From assembly GCA_015680685.1 (NCBI GenBank), contig MNCI01014563.1, forward strand, positions 8,215 through 72,214: a stretch of DNA of 64,000 nucleotides. The letters run 5' to 3'. Under the pieces are notes generated by a model. It was not told where the DNA came from, searched no databases, and saw only the letters and a list, made by a program, of their open reading frames with translations. Positions 10,893-22,426 of this stretch are shown piece after piece. Positions within the stretch are counted from its first letter, which is position 1. Each line of letters starts with the position of its first letter. The stretch is from Gnetum montanum (lineage: Eukaryota > Streptophyta > Gnetopsida > Gnetales > Gnetaceae). The position numbers were made by a program, and so were the translations under genes.

Positions 10893-12845
10893 TGAATTCC
10901 ATGCATAACTGCTGAAAGTAAAGGGTGCAATAGTGGACCGATACTTTAGAACGTCAACCCAATTACCATTCTAGTCCACAGCAACAACAATAAACAACCA
11001 GTGTATGCAACCAAAAGAGCAAAGGCCACCAAACCAAAAGACATCCTATGGCCACTAATTGAGAATCTTAATTTGTCTAATACATGCATGGAAATATTTG
11101 AAACACTTACTAATTCCCAAACTAAGAAGATGACTTTAACTAAGAGCCCAAAAACAAAATGATTAACTCATAATCATACACCAAAACTAAAGGAAAAAAA
11201 GGACTTATCTGAACATAACTCCACTACCATCAAAATTACATGGGATAATAATCGAAAAGTTAAATCACTAAAGATGATAAGTGAGACACTTAGAGTGTAT
11301 GATCTAGGAGATCTAGGGAGCATTTTCTGAACACTTTCCTAAGAGTTTAGTCATTGGATAGATGCCTTATCATGACTTGGGAATTAATAAGTGCTTTTCT
11401 ACTTTTTTTTTACACTTTTTTTCAATTTTTCAATTCTTGATATATCATACTTCACATTCTTGAATTTTTCACATTCTTTCACATTTTCCAATTCTTTGAC
11501 AATTTTCAATTCTTTAACAATTTTCATTGTTTATACTTTTTCATAATTTTTCACTATCTTTTCCATTTCTTTCATATGTTTTTTTTAAAAAATATCTTTG
11601 TAAATAATTTTGATTATAAATAAGACACATTCAAATAAAGGTAAGATGTAGCCCAATAAAGTGAATATTTCTCTATGTTATCCAATCATAAGAGATTGAT
11701 TATTTGCACAATGAGCCCACATCATCCATCCATCCATTTTATTAATAAGAGGTTCTTACCATGCCCATAATGATATTCTTTTCCATCATACAACTAAGAA
11801 TAAACTTGTGATCATTATGCTTGGACAAAAAAGTAAAGAACCAAGTGGGAATGTAAAGGGTGTAACATTAAGGGGACTTATGGATTCATTTTGGATTATT
11901 ATTTTGAGTTATGTTATGTTACTAAGGTTGTATTATATCCTTGTAGATCTAATAAAAAATGGGAGTAAGAGTTAAATAAGTGCTACTTTCAAAGGTTGAA
12001 ACAGTGAAAAAATAAAGGAGCCCAGAATAAATTTTTGGGGGTCCCACTGGAAAGACAAGTTACCCATGCCTGAAGGTAGGCGGCTTCTAAAAAATGTAAA
12101 CATAAAAGTAAAGTGTCATGAATAAAACTCCCTTGGACAATACACCAAGTTACAATACTCCTTACAACATTAATAATCTCACAATTGTAATTCCAAGAGA
12201 TGAAATGATGTGATGTCACTGGAATGTGGTCTGGACTTGGTTTGGATCTTAGACAGAAAGGCTAACAACTACTTTGACCACTAATAAAACATAAGAATTC
12301 ATTATGCCTATGGTAAAACACCTCACATACCAATTTTTGCAATCCCTTCTAAGCCCATTTCATCTCACTATTTGAATAATCATAACTTATGATTTTATAT
12401 AACATAGAGTTATTTTCCCAATTTGGTGGTACTAACGTGTGTGTCTTGCTAAATAGGTATGCATTACATTCAACTCCTTAAATGCCTAAGGGCACTTTTA
12501 GGCATGGTTATACAAGGGAATTAAGGGCTAGAACTTGATTTGGGGAGGACCCACTTGTATAACTATTGTATCTTATACCTGCCAAGGAATTCCACATCCT
12601 CTTGAACCTTCCAAACAACAATAAACACTTTCCATATCATTTCAAAATATCCATTCTACAAATATGAATTCATTAGCCTTTTCACCCAGCTTATGAACTT
12701 TTCTTGCCTAAGATTCCTTCTCTATGAACTTCAAATGACAATTTTTTTACAAAATTATGCATATTTTCATCATCCAAACCCTCTGAGCCATCTTAAAACC
12801 TTCCAAGCATCCAAAAGAATTAATTTATTCAATTAGACCTTTCTA
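10893..12845 (+). other. Athila-1 protease tail, pol deletion junction and non-coding spacer
   Basis: After about 400 bp of linker that resembles the protease-RT hinge, sequence passes near 11,330 into the T-rich spacer normally found after integrase (TTTTTTT and ATTTTTCAC runs at 11,400-11,580). The jump removes roughly 3 kb of pol. The rest has no coding signal; it contains the conserved TTTGGGGAGGACCCACTTG island. Confidence 0.65.
12538..12560 (+). other. Conserved island TTTGGGGAGGAYCCACT, Athila-1 copy
   Basis: Nearly the same 17-20 bases occur in the same place in Athila-2 (about 21,697-21,716, plus) and Athila-3 (about 48,060-48,078, minus), within otherwise poorly conserved spacer. 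Role unknown. Confidence 0.7.
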
Positions 12846-12859
12846 AAGATGAATTTTCT

Positions 12860-13115
12860 AGGGCTTTGATATTGGGTCATCGATATCAGATCCTCAATGT
12901 CAGATCCCTGATATTAGGTCCCACAAAAAGTATAAATATGCGGGGAGTTTAAAAATTTTTTTCATTCTTTCTCATTTGAAGCAAGGGAGATTTTTCAAAT
13001 TTTCTATTGTGAAAAGAGTTATGACCTCCTAGCTTTCCCAAGTCATAACTTGCTTAATATTGCTCTGATTTTTGTGATTTTTGAACCTATTTGATCATGG
13101 AGTGCTCAACTTAGT

Positions 13116-13146
<31 letters not shown>

Positions 13147-13231
13147 TGTGAGGGTGGTGGTTAGTGAGGAAAATCTAAGCGAATTTTTCAAAAAACCTCT
13201 AAAGCTTAGAAGGTACTTGAAGGGTAAGTAT
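12860..13231 (+). promoter_or_regulatory. Putative promoter and 5' leader of Gene A
   Basis: GATATT, GATATC and GATATT sites lie at 12,868, 12,882 and 12,910, each followed by a GGTC- or AGATC-like triplet set, and TATAAATA at 12,931-12,938. A leader of about 260 nt ends in a strong splice donor, AAGG|GTAAGT at 13,224-13,229. The matching acceptor TTGTAG|ATG is at 23,578-23,585, immediately before the Gene A start codon. Athila-2 inserted 8 bp into this intron. No LTR terminal motif is recognised at its left edge. Confidence 0.5.
13120..13146 (+). repeat. Homopolymer of 27 G residues
   Basis: An uninterrupted G27 run sits in the leader of Gene A, followed by GTGTGAGGGTGGTGG. Such runs are rare and unstable; length may be approximate in the assembly. 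Confidence 0.95.
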
Positions 13232-14086
13232 TGATAAATTGTGTTTTCATACACTCCGATATTAGAGTGGTCAAAATATTGGGTACACGATATCGTGGCC
13301 CAAGATGCGATATCATACATTCGATATCACAGGGTTACTCCCAGGTCTATAAATATAGCCCTTGAGTGCACGCTTAAGAGTAGTTTTTGGTAGTCAAGTA
13401 GGGAAACTCTTGTAGTTTGTCCATTTGAGAGTTAGAATATTTTCCAAGTGCTCGCAGTAGGAGGTCTAAGTGTGATCAAATCTTTATTCAAGCACTAATG
13501 TACTTGAACACACTGTTATGTTGGCAATAAAGACAAACTCTTTGATTCACCTTGCAACACTTGAGACTTTGTTTCTTATGCATTTATATATATAGTGATT
13601 TCATTCAGTTTACATTAATGTTACTCATTCAGCAATTAATTTTGATCCATTAAGCAACTAATTAAAATACACAAGCATGACCCCTTGGAACATACGTGTG
13701 ACACTTGGTAGCTCAAAAATGGTTAGTGTTTGACAACCCAGTGGTGTTAACATAAAGTTCAGGATGTGTCTGGGAAGTGGGAACAGTTACTTGTGTTAGG
13801 CTAGATTAGATCATAGTTTTCTTAGCATTTAATCACTCTCACTTTCATTCTTGTTCTAGGCAAGTAAATTGATAAAACACAAAATAAAAAAAATCTTATG
13901 CCTCAATCACATTTAACCGTACAATTGCATTTCACAAGTGGGACTAGGAAGACAATGAACAGACAACATGCACACATTGTTTAGCTCTAATATACTTGGT
14001 AATTAAAGTCTACGAAATTTGACCAGATCACATGTGAATGCCTATGATTCATATGGTTGGGCGTAGGGGTACCTCACCGCTCATCA
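13232..14086 (+). repeat. Athila-2 5' LTR
   Basis: 855 bp from TGATAAATT to CTCATCA. GATATT or GATATC sites at 13,258, 13,289, 13,309 and 13,323 lie upstream of TATAAATA at 13,348-13,355. AATAAAGACAAACT near 13,530 may hold the polyadenylation signal. It aligns end to end with the 3' LTR. Confidence 0.95.
13258..13355 (+). promoter_or_regulatory. GATATC array and TATA box of Athila-2 LTR
   Basis: Four GATAT(C/T) cores spaced 14-31 bp end 20 bp before TATAAATA. The 3' LTR copy keeps GATATC near 22,451, 22,470, 22,484 and 22,517, then TATAAATA at about 22,543. The conserved position supports a promoter role. Confidence 0.55.
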
Positions 14087-14087
14087 T

Positions 14088-14105
14088 TGGTGCCATTGCC
14101 GGGGA
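14088..14105 (+). other. Athila-2 primer-binding site, tRNA-Asp
   Basis: TGGTGCCATTGCCGGGGA starts 2 nt after the LTR and differs at two positions from the complement of the plant tRNA-Asp(GUC) 3' end, the primer used by Athila elements. Confidence 0.9.
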
Positions 14106-14259
14106 CTTTAGTTCTACATGCGCTATCTAAACTGAGTGAAACTTAGTAACCTCATTGTTCGAACCCTAAGAGTCAAATCTTATGAAAACAAAAATTAGAA
14201 TTATAATTAAATTAGACCTTAAGTGCACACTGCCTATAAGTTTATCAAAAAAAAATGTC

Positions 14260-16565
14260 TTCTTTTCACAGGAGCCCATCTCTACCCAGGGCAGACTAAA
14301 TGCCTTAGCAATACCAGGTGGTATATGCTCATCTCGATGCGAATGTACCCAACTTCACCTTCATCTTACATCAAGATGAACTGCTACAGTGGTGCAACAT
14401 GGAAGGCAACATTGTGTTGCCACCTGATCGATCTATTCCAGCGATGCTCTAGCTAATGCTCGCATGACATAGGCTTCAACATCTTCATGGAGATTACGAG
14501 ATGTAAGATCCTAATTCAAGGGATTATCATCCCACTGAAGCATAAAGGTTAAGGGATCATTAACTGGAGCACCAACATGAGCTTGTGAAGGGGAAGGGGT
14601 CAAAAACGTTTCCACCTCCGCTTGGTCCATTAGATGGAGGTGATAACTTCTTTAGTGATTCTCCTCTCTTTAACTTTGTTCAAGGAGTCCTCAACCAAAA
14701 CGTGTAATCCACAATTCATAATCCAGGTTCTGGTCAAAATGGATCCAATGACAAAAATGGATCTAGAGAGGTAAGTCAGGATAAGGGAGAAAAAGGAGGT
14801 TGTGGTCACGAGCATCAAAGGAAGGGTGATAGGCGTCAACGCAGAGCAAGTCCTCCTTCTTCTCTTTCATCGTCTTCTTCTTCTTCTTCATCTGGCTCAG
14901 ATCATGGCTACAAAAGGAATAACCGTGATGGGGGTGACTGATAGGACCAGAACAATAGAAGGGACCACTAGGAAATTCATGACTAGAGGCATGGGCAATT
15001 CAGAGAGATCCATCATCAAGAAAAAAAGGCTAGTAGAGAACATCATAGGCACCATCACCATGGCCTTGATGAACCTCTACTTACCACTTGGGGCATGTTG
15101 AATATTGCAGAGGCTGTAAGGATTCTAACAAGGCATGTAAAGGATAGCAGAATAAAGAGGTTGGACATGAACAACATCCGTTGGTTTGAGGGAGGATACG
15201 ATGCTGATTCACAAAATCATCTCCAAGCATTCCAAGATGCATGTGCCTTGCAGAATATTGAAAACAACTAGCAGAAGCTGAAATTATTTTTAAGGACACT
15301 CATAAAAGAAGTAGAAAATTGGTACCGATCCTTGGAACTAGAATTCATTAGGCAGTGGAGTACGATGTTGGAATTGTTCAATGAAAAATATCAAACGTAC
15401 TCTTGAGTATCCAATGTGAGGAAAAAAATCCAAGGGTGGAAACAAGAAAACCATGAGCCCTTGGATGCTATTATTAGTTGATACTATTCTTTGTTGCATA
15501 GGTGTCTTGGTCATGGATACTCTCAGCTTGATCAACTTCACCATATCATATATGGGTTGCAGTTTGAAACAAGGAAAATCCTTGGCATCTATGCTTAAGG
15601 GAGGTTGACAAAGTCAAGTGGCTATTGGATTTAAAAATTAATTGAACAGGTAACCAAGGAGGAGGGAGAATTAAAAAAGCGAGAAAGTGCAGAGAAATAC
15701 AATAAGGACCCTTCTCTCTGCAAAAGGAGGGTTCAATTTTGTGACAGTGAGGATGGATTAACTAGAGATGAGGTGGCTAATCAGAATACCTTGCCACTCC
15801 AAAAATTGCAATCTAAAATCACAGCTAAGGTTGATTAATTATGGGACTTCATGGACAATAGGTTTTAGGCTATCTTAAAAATTGCTAAAGAGTCTAAGGA
15901 GTAAAGTGGTGAGCATGAGCGCCAGAGACGTAAGGAAGTTGAATGTGCCATATCTAAGGGTAAGGGTAAAATGGCTGCAATAGAGATGATTGTGGATAGT
16001 GACTAATATGATGATGGTGGGTGTGATGTTTGCTAGTACGACCATCCTAAGGAATGTTGCCCAACTATGTCACACTTGTAGGAATCTAGGGTGTATGCTT
16101 TACATCCATGACTTGCATAAAGGCAAACACCCAAAAGGTTGCCTTATCCACAAGGTAATTCTTGATAGTTCCACTAACCACAATAGTACTATCCAAGTGG
16201 AACTCCATTGTAACCTTACAAATTATACTAGCAGTGGCAACAACCATAATTGTGGGTGTTGCCACCTCTAAGACAGTAATAACCTTACCCATAACCAGAT
16301 CCCTATGGTTACTATGTTTAACAACCTTCATCTCCATGGGACTCCTTTGGTCATGTTACTGCTTACCAACCTCACCACTACCCTTCTAAAGTATACCAAT
16401 CATCCTATCCAAGGAGGGATGCCACCTACTATCCTCATGCATCTCCTATCCTTGCTCCTACTCCTCTATCTCTTGCATAAGTATTACTTGGCCCATCTAT
16501 GCAAGGTGAATTGCCTGCCCAACCACAGTAAAGAAACGCTACGAGGGTGGTTAATCTGCAATTGA
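14260..16565 (+). pseudogene. Athila-2 gag
   Basis: The decayed frame begins with a segment NFTFILHQDELLQWCNMEGN (about 14,350) also seen in Athila-3. It is followed by a Ser-rich and Arg-rich linker (about 14,820-15,060). The capsid-like core at about 15,130-15,600 contains WYRSLELEFIRQWSTMLELF and LHRCLGHGYSQLDQL, matching Athila gag. A C-x2-C-x3-H-x3-C motif at 16,024-16,058 (CDVC, stop, YDHPKECC) is the nucleic-acid binding site, with a TAG replacing one residue. A Pro/Tyr-rich tail follows. More than twenty stops make it non-functional. Gag would form the particle shell around element RNA. Confidence 0.8.
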
Positions 16566-16739
16566 TTAACCCACCAAGCAGGTGAAAACTACAAACAAAA
16601 AAAAAGACCTTTCTTCTAACCTCGCAATCCACCAAAGCCCTTAGACACATCAGTGGTTGGTAACCTTGCTCCTCCACCTTTCTCTACCTCACCTTTATTT
16701 GAGTCCTCTTCAAACCAAAATCCCTCTCAAATCCATATT

Positions 16740-17183
16740 GTAATGTTGACCCATGCTGTATTTGATTGGATTCAAGCTGGTAACCTGCCTAGAAAGTTAG
16801 TTGATCCCAGGAGTCCCCTAGTATATTTGTAAATTGTTGGGAATGAGCCTTGTAAAGCTCTTCTTGACTCTGGTTCCAGTGTTAATTTGATCTCGCATGA
16901 GATGTACATAATGTGGAACCTTCCTCCCTTTAAGAAGAGCAAAATATGGTTAGAATTGGTAGACCAGTCCATCACTATTCCATTGGGACTAGTAGAGGAC
17001 ATCGTAACCATCATTTGTGGGTGGTCATATCCTATTTACTTCCTAGTAATCAAGGTGGAGAACTATAAAGGGGACTTCCCAATTATTATGGGAAGGATGT
17101 GGTTAAGCACTGTTGATGTCAAAATGGGCATTAGAGGTCTTTCCTTGGATATATCTAAGGAAAATAAATTTGGAAAGATATAG
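16740..17183 (+). pseudogene. Athila-2 aspartic protease domain
   Basis: The active-site segment KALLDSGSSVNLIS (about 16,853-16,894; catalytic Asp codon at 16,866) is intact, unlike in Athila-1 and Athila-3. It is followed by LELVDQSITIPLGLVEDIV and DFPIIMGRMWLSTVD, the flap and C-terminal blocks of this family. The segment from 16,887 to 17,183 is open. It would release gag and pol products from the polyprotein, but stops upstream prevent this. Confidence 0.85.
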
Positions 17184-17779
17184 AATAAGAGGGTTCCATG
17201 TATCATGTACATTGATTTAGGATGCCATTGTGTGCAAAAGTTATGATCAGTAAACTGAACGTCTATCTCCACATGCAAGTAGTGTGCACCAGAAGTTAAA
17301 ATCCAAAGATGCCTGTACACAGTAGCCACGAAACAAGAAGGCACCTAGTGGTTGACAATTGATTCTAGCAGTAATACATTATGCATGGAACCTATTAAGG
17401 GCCTAATGTATGAATATGTTGCAAGTATGGATGAACTCGAGCAAGTTCGTCACTAGCTCTCTAAAGGAGTAAATGATGATGTCAATTGGGGAGAGTTGGA
17501 GATTCCTGATAATTTTAAACAAGAGCCCCTTGAATTGAAGACACTACTGGCTAGAATGGAGTATGTGTTTTGGAGAAATGGAAATCCGATCATTATTAAT
17601 GCTAAGCTTGCTGTAGAACAAAAGAAAATGTTGATGAAGGTTGTGGAAAAATGGTCAGCAACCTTTGCCTAGTCATATTCCAAGATCACTACAATAGATT
17701 CAAGAATATGCCAGTGCCAGATATGCATTGACCCCATCGTTAAGTCGAAATGATAGCCACAATAATGTTTGAATCCCAA

Positions 17780-18350
17780 ATTAAAGTAGATTGTCAAAGA
17801 GGAGATTAAACAACTCCTCAAGGCAAGATTCATCTACCCTGTTGCAAATAATGAGTAGGTTAGTCCACTCATGATTATGCTTAAGAAAGCAGGAAAATGG
17901 TGGGTGTGCATTGACTTTCGGTTGCTGAACATGGCAACTTTCAAAAATCATTTTCTGTTACCTTTTGTTGACCAAGTGCTAGACGTCATTTGTAGGCACT
18001 ACTATTATAGTTTTCTAGATGGTTATAGTGGTTATAACCAAATTCAGATTACACCAGAGGACCAGGAAAAGATAACTTTTGGAAGTTCTTGGGGGACTTT
18101 TGCTTATCGTCAGATGCCATTTGGTCTGTGTAATGCACCAACCACATTTCAATGATTGATCCTTAACATTTTCCAATAACAAATCGATAGTGGGGTAGAA
18201 GTCCTAATGGATAACTTTTCTACCTATGAAGCTACATTTGAGCAAGCCCTAGATTATCCTGAGCAGGTGTTGAAGAGATGTGTCGAAACAAACCTCTAGC
18301 TTAATTGGTAAAAGAGCCATCTTATGGTCCAAGAGGCATAGTTTTGGGGC
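17780..18350 (+). pseudogene. Athila-2 reverse transcriptase domain
   Basis: Recognisable blocks are KWWVCIDFRLLNMATFK, YSFLDGYSGYNQIQI and FGLCNAPTTFQ. The catalytic YxDD-type box reads VLMDNFSTY, so its second Asp is Asn and polymerisation would be lost. Stops at 17,856 (a conserved Trp position), 18,153 (Arg) and 18,177 (Gln) interrupt it. The order PR-RT-RH-IN is that of Ty3/gypsy. Confidence 0.9.
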
Positions 18351-18429
18351 ACCATATCTCAAAAGTAGGAATCAAGGTGGATCCTAAAAAAATAAAGGTC
18401 ATCCAAGGAATAACCTGTCAACCCGAAAT

Positions 18430-19010
18430 AGTTAAAGAAGTGTAATCGTTCCTTGGTCATATGGGCTACTATTGGTACTTCATCAAGAATTTTTCCAAAA
18501 TTGCCAAGCTGTTGGTGGAATTGACAAAGAAGGATGCATCATTCATCTAGACCCCTACATGTAAAGTAGCATTTCAGCAACTGAAGGAGAAGCTTATTAA
18601 AACCCTAATTCTACAAGCACCTGATTGGTCCAGATCGTTTCATGTGATGACCAATGCATCAAATTATGCTTTGGGGGTAGTGCTTACATAGATGGATGAT
18701 AAAAAACGTCCATATTACATTCATTGTGTAAGCCAAAGCATTGCAGGTGCATAGCTGAACTACACAACCACAGAAAAGGAGTTGATGGTAGTGATGTTCA
18801 CCTTAGTGAAGTTTAGGCACTATGTGCTTGGCTATAAAGTGTTCATGCACATAGATCAGAGCATCATCTGGTTTCTAATAAATAAACCAATGGTGAGCCC
18901 CCATGTTATACGGTGGCTTGTGATTTTGGAAGAGTTTGATCTCACAATGGTAGATCAAAAAGGTGTGGAGAATGTGGTTGCGGATCACTTATCACGACTA
19001 AGATGGGATG
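18430..19010 (+). pseudogene. Athila-2 RNase H domain
   Basis: The frame includes TTEKELMVVMFTLVKFRHYV, MHIDQSIIWFL and the lineage-typical VADHLSRL end at about 18,980. Stops at 18,689 and 18,752 sit at conserved Gln positions. It would remove the RNA strand of the RNA-DNA hybrid. The stretch 18,782-19,189 is open. Confidence 0.9.
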
Positions 19011-19179
19011 ACAAGGAGAAAGAAAGTCCCTTATTCGATCAGTTCCTTGACAAATCTCTTTTTGCAAGGGCTATTAATGCACAAATGCATGATGAACCAA
19101 AATGGTATGACACCATCCTCACTTATTTTCTCAAGCAAGAACTACCACAAGGGATAAACATCATAAAGAAACAACAGTT

Positions 19180-20403
19180 TCTTCACTAGGTTAAGCACTT
19201 CATGGAAATGAATGGGAACCTTTACAAAGTCTGTCTCAATAGCTTGGTACGTTGGTGTGTCCCTAATATGAATGAACTGTGCATTCTCCAGGATGCTCAT
19301 GAAAGCCCTTGTGGGGGCTATTATGCTGGGAGATGCATGACCATAAAAATCCTCATGGTAGGATATTATTGGCCAACAATCTTTAGGGATGCACACTAAT
19401 TTGTCTGTGCCTGTGATCATTGCTAGAGGGATGGTGGAATGACACATTGAATGGAGGGACCACAACAATGGATTCAACCTCTTAAGCCATTCGATATTTG
19501 GGGCATTGGCTTTATGGGTTCCATCACACCTTTATCATATAGAAAGGCATATATCATAGTCGCAGTTGACTATTGCATCAAGTAGGCAGAATTAGCAACC
19601 GTCATCGACTATACATCTACCATTGCTGCTCAGTTTTTATAACAAAATATCATAAATGGATTTGGTGTGCCTCATGTGTTAATTTTTGATAATGAAACTC
19701 ATTTTACAGGTATCACTTTCCAAAAACTTATGCAACACTTGGGGGTTGAGCACAAACTCACAACACCACATCACCCCTAAGCCAATGGTCAAGCTGAGGT
19801 CACTAATCGAGAGCTTATGAAAATTCTAACATGCACCATTAGCAAATACTAAAGGGACTGAAGCATCAAATTAAATGATGCCTTTGGGCATATCACTCCA
19901 CATGGAAGCTTCCCATAGGTTATTCTCCCTATGAGCTCGTGTATAGAAAACTATCAACACTACCCATTCAATTTGAGCTTCGTACACTCTCTACGACCTG
20001 TGACCTTGACCTGAATCTAAGTCTAGCATAGAAAGAATGATTAATAAACCTCAAATTGCTAGATGAAAATTGGTTAATGGCCCCGTCATCTAACAAAATG
20101 CATAAGGAATTCAACAAGAAACTCCATGACCTCAAAATAAGAAAAGTCAAGTTTCAACTAGGTGATAAGGTCTTTTATTGGAATCCTACACATGTACCCC
20201 AACGAACCAAATTCCAAACATTGTGGGAAGGACCTTACATTATTGATGAGACTTTTCTATTTGGGGCCATGATTATCTATAAACTTGATAGCCTAGACAA
20301 GAAACAATTAGTCAACATCCAAGAAGTGAAACCTTTCCATGAGCCCAAGCCAACCAACTTAACAGATACCTTAATAGATGGACAACCAAGCTCAATCTTT
20401 TAG
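19180..20403 (+). pseudogene. Athila-2 integrase
   Basis: Zinc-finger remnants (HESPCGGYYAGRCMTIKILM, then CACDHC followed by a stop at 19,424) precede the core. The core shows DNETHFTGITFQKLMQHLG and NGQAEVTNREL, which contain the second Asp and Glu of the DDE triad. The C-terminal part 20,056-20,403 is open and carries FQLGDKVFYWNPTH and FQTLWEGPYI, typical for Athila integrase ends. Stops at 19,583 and 19,778 replace conserved Trp and Gln. It would insert element cDNA into the genome. Confidence 0.88.
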
Positions 20404-22410
20404 ATCTCCTCCTTCCAATTTAGTCATGGGGGAGATGGCCATCCATACTGACACTTTATGTGGCTCCTCAGTCTTTTGACTTTTTTGTTTTACACATTTT
20501 TGGTTTTACAACTTTTTTTTTCATATTATTTGTTTTATATCTTTTTGTTTTTTAGGTTATTAATCTTTTCTAAGTTTTTGTTAATATGTTCAATATTTAT
20601 TGCCTACTCTTTTACTTTCTTTTATGTTTGCTTATGTTTGGTGTGTTTCTCTACTCTTTCTGCTAACAAGGTGTTAGCTACAATGGTAATGTGCTACTCG
20701 ATGGTGGTGTGTTTTATTTGTAATTTGATTGTTGATGTCTGGTTTTTGACTTTGAATGTCATTATTAATGATTACATGGTTTCTTTTCATGTAACAGGTA
20801 GTGAGTCCACATCATCCACCCATCGACATACTTTATGGTTTTCCTTGTTTTGGAAACATGCAGTTCCTTCTTCATTAATACAACTTTAATAAATTGGTGA
20901 CCTATGCAGTTTCCAAAATTGGGAAGGAATCAAAGTTTTAGATAGGATGTGGTTTCAAAGGGATGTGATATTCTTCATGCTTTTTTGTTTTCTTGTGTAT
21001 GGGAGTGTTCCCATGAGTTTCTCACCATTCTGTGTTATTCCATAACAGGAAGTCAAATAAGTCCTTGCATGGTGTGGTCCTCATCAAAAGAAAAAAAAAG
21101 ATGAGAACTCAAAGCACACCCCTTAGACAAAATAAATGCAAAAATGCATGGGTCTTTTTATGGTGTGGTTCCCATTAAAAAAAAACATGGGAATTCAAAG
21201 CACACCTCTTAGACCAAATAAAAGGGCTACAAGCACTAGTTATGGGACTTGTCTTGTCTCTTCTAATTAAGGCTCTTTCTCACTTTCTACTTTCTCTCCA
21301 ATTTGGAATGGTGGTTGTTTTGTGGGAGCATTCTTATGTCTCAAGGATGAACTAGTCTTAGAATGTCGATGTGAAGTCACTGAAAGTGGTTAGTTTTGGT
21401 CTGGATTGAGGATGGATCCTACCAAGTCATTTAATCACAAACTCCACAAGGGACTTCATGTGACCGTAATTAGGAACCTCATTCCATTCTTTGTGTCATT
21501 CATCTATGCTTTTCATGCCTCACCTCACTATTGGTTCATGTTTTGATTCAATGTTTTGGTTTGATGTGTCGGGTTTCTCAGTTAGTTACTTTTAGGTTTT
21601 TGTACTTAACTTTCCGTAATCATTAATCATTCATGGAGCCCAGGGACTTCTTGGTTTGAAGTTATGTAAGGGAATAAAAGACCTATGCCTACTTTGGGGA
21701 GGATCCACTTGCATATCTTTTAGTTTTGTTAAGTTAAGTTCTTTATCCTTAGACATTGTTATAATCAAATTCTTTTTATTTACCCCATCCATGCCATCCA
21801 ATTGCACGCATCTTCACAATTTTTTTAGTGAAATTCTTCTTTTTATTATTGTGAATTTTTATACCCTCTTTCCAATATTTCTTGTGTTAAGCTTTTTCTA
21901 AATTTTATGGATCGCTTCTCTTACTTAACCCATTCGTTAGTCTTTCCACTAACACTACCAAGCAACCAATCTATCACAATCACAGCTCAGCTAAATAAAA
22001 TCATTGATGAGATAAGGTATTTATTTGCTATCTATTACATTTTATATACTAATCCTTGATTTTGTTATGACTGCAGTGGGGAGCATGGATTGGAAGTGGG
22101 ACTATCTTCACCAATAAGGATGCAACAATATCCCTCATAGGAGATTGTTCAAGACTGCTGGATCTCTTCTACCTCTCCCTCATTCTTTTGTCATTAAGAG
22201 GGGTTGGATGTCCATTGGATGTGAGGGTGTTCTTTCCTATTATTATGAACACCCAATTTTGTACACAGTTGTAATGTTGTATGCTCGGGCACTTTTGTAT
22301 TTGTCTATTCTCTCTGTGTCACTTTGCATGTCAGTTGAATAATCCACACCTCCTAATATATTTTGTAAAGGACTTGTTTCTCTTCTTCTATACTCGAGGA
22401 TGAGTTTTCA
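20404..22410 (+). other. Athila-2 post-integrase spacer
   Basis: About 2 kb between integrase and polypurine tract, where some Athila elements carry an env-like ORF. Here 20,458-20,889 is a T-rich open frame with long hydrophobic runs, which I read as low-complexity translation rather than a real membrane protein. The island TACTTTGGGGAGGATCCACT at about 21,692 is shared with the other two Athilas. Confidence 0.6.
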
Positions 22411-22426
22411 TTTAGTTGTGGGGGTA
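22411..22426 (+). other. Athila-2 polypurine tract
   Basis: TTGTGGGGGTA directly precedes the 3' LTR TGATAAATC. Athila-3 has CATGGGGGTA in the same place. Confidence 0.75.

Larger units (their letters stand above)
6944..12845 (+). mobile_element. Athila-1, deleted Ty3/gypsy retrotransposon lacking RT to IN and 3' LTR
   Basis: The order is 5' LTR, tRNA-Asp-like primer site, gag, CCHC-like motif, protease, then directly the non-coding spacer that in Athila-2 lies between integrase and 3' LTR. RT, RNase H and integrase are missing. The spacer identity rests on the TTTGGGGAGGACCCACTTG island (about 12,538) and on a block near 11,715 shared with 20,810. No 3' LTR follows; the similarity ends near a polypurine-like AAAGATGAATTTTC at about 12,845. 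Confidence 0.8.

Noticed and set aside
12860-13231. 3' LTR of Athila-1
   Set aside because: It has GATATC sites and a TATA box, but the sequence around and after them does not align with the Athila-1 5' LTR, and no TCATCA end follows.
20458-20889. 143-codon hydrophobic open frame after Athila-2 integrase, possibly env-like
   Set aside because: The DNA is T-rich low-complexity sequence, which gives Phe/Leu runs in any frame. No signal peptide or conserved cysteine pattern is seen, and the matching part of Athila-1 is also T-rich without an open frame.
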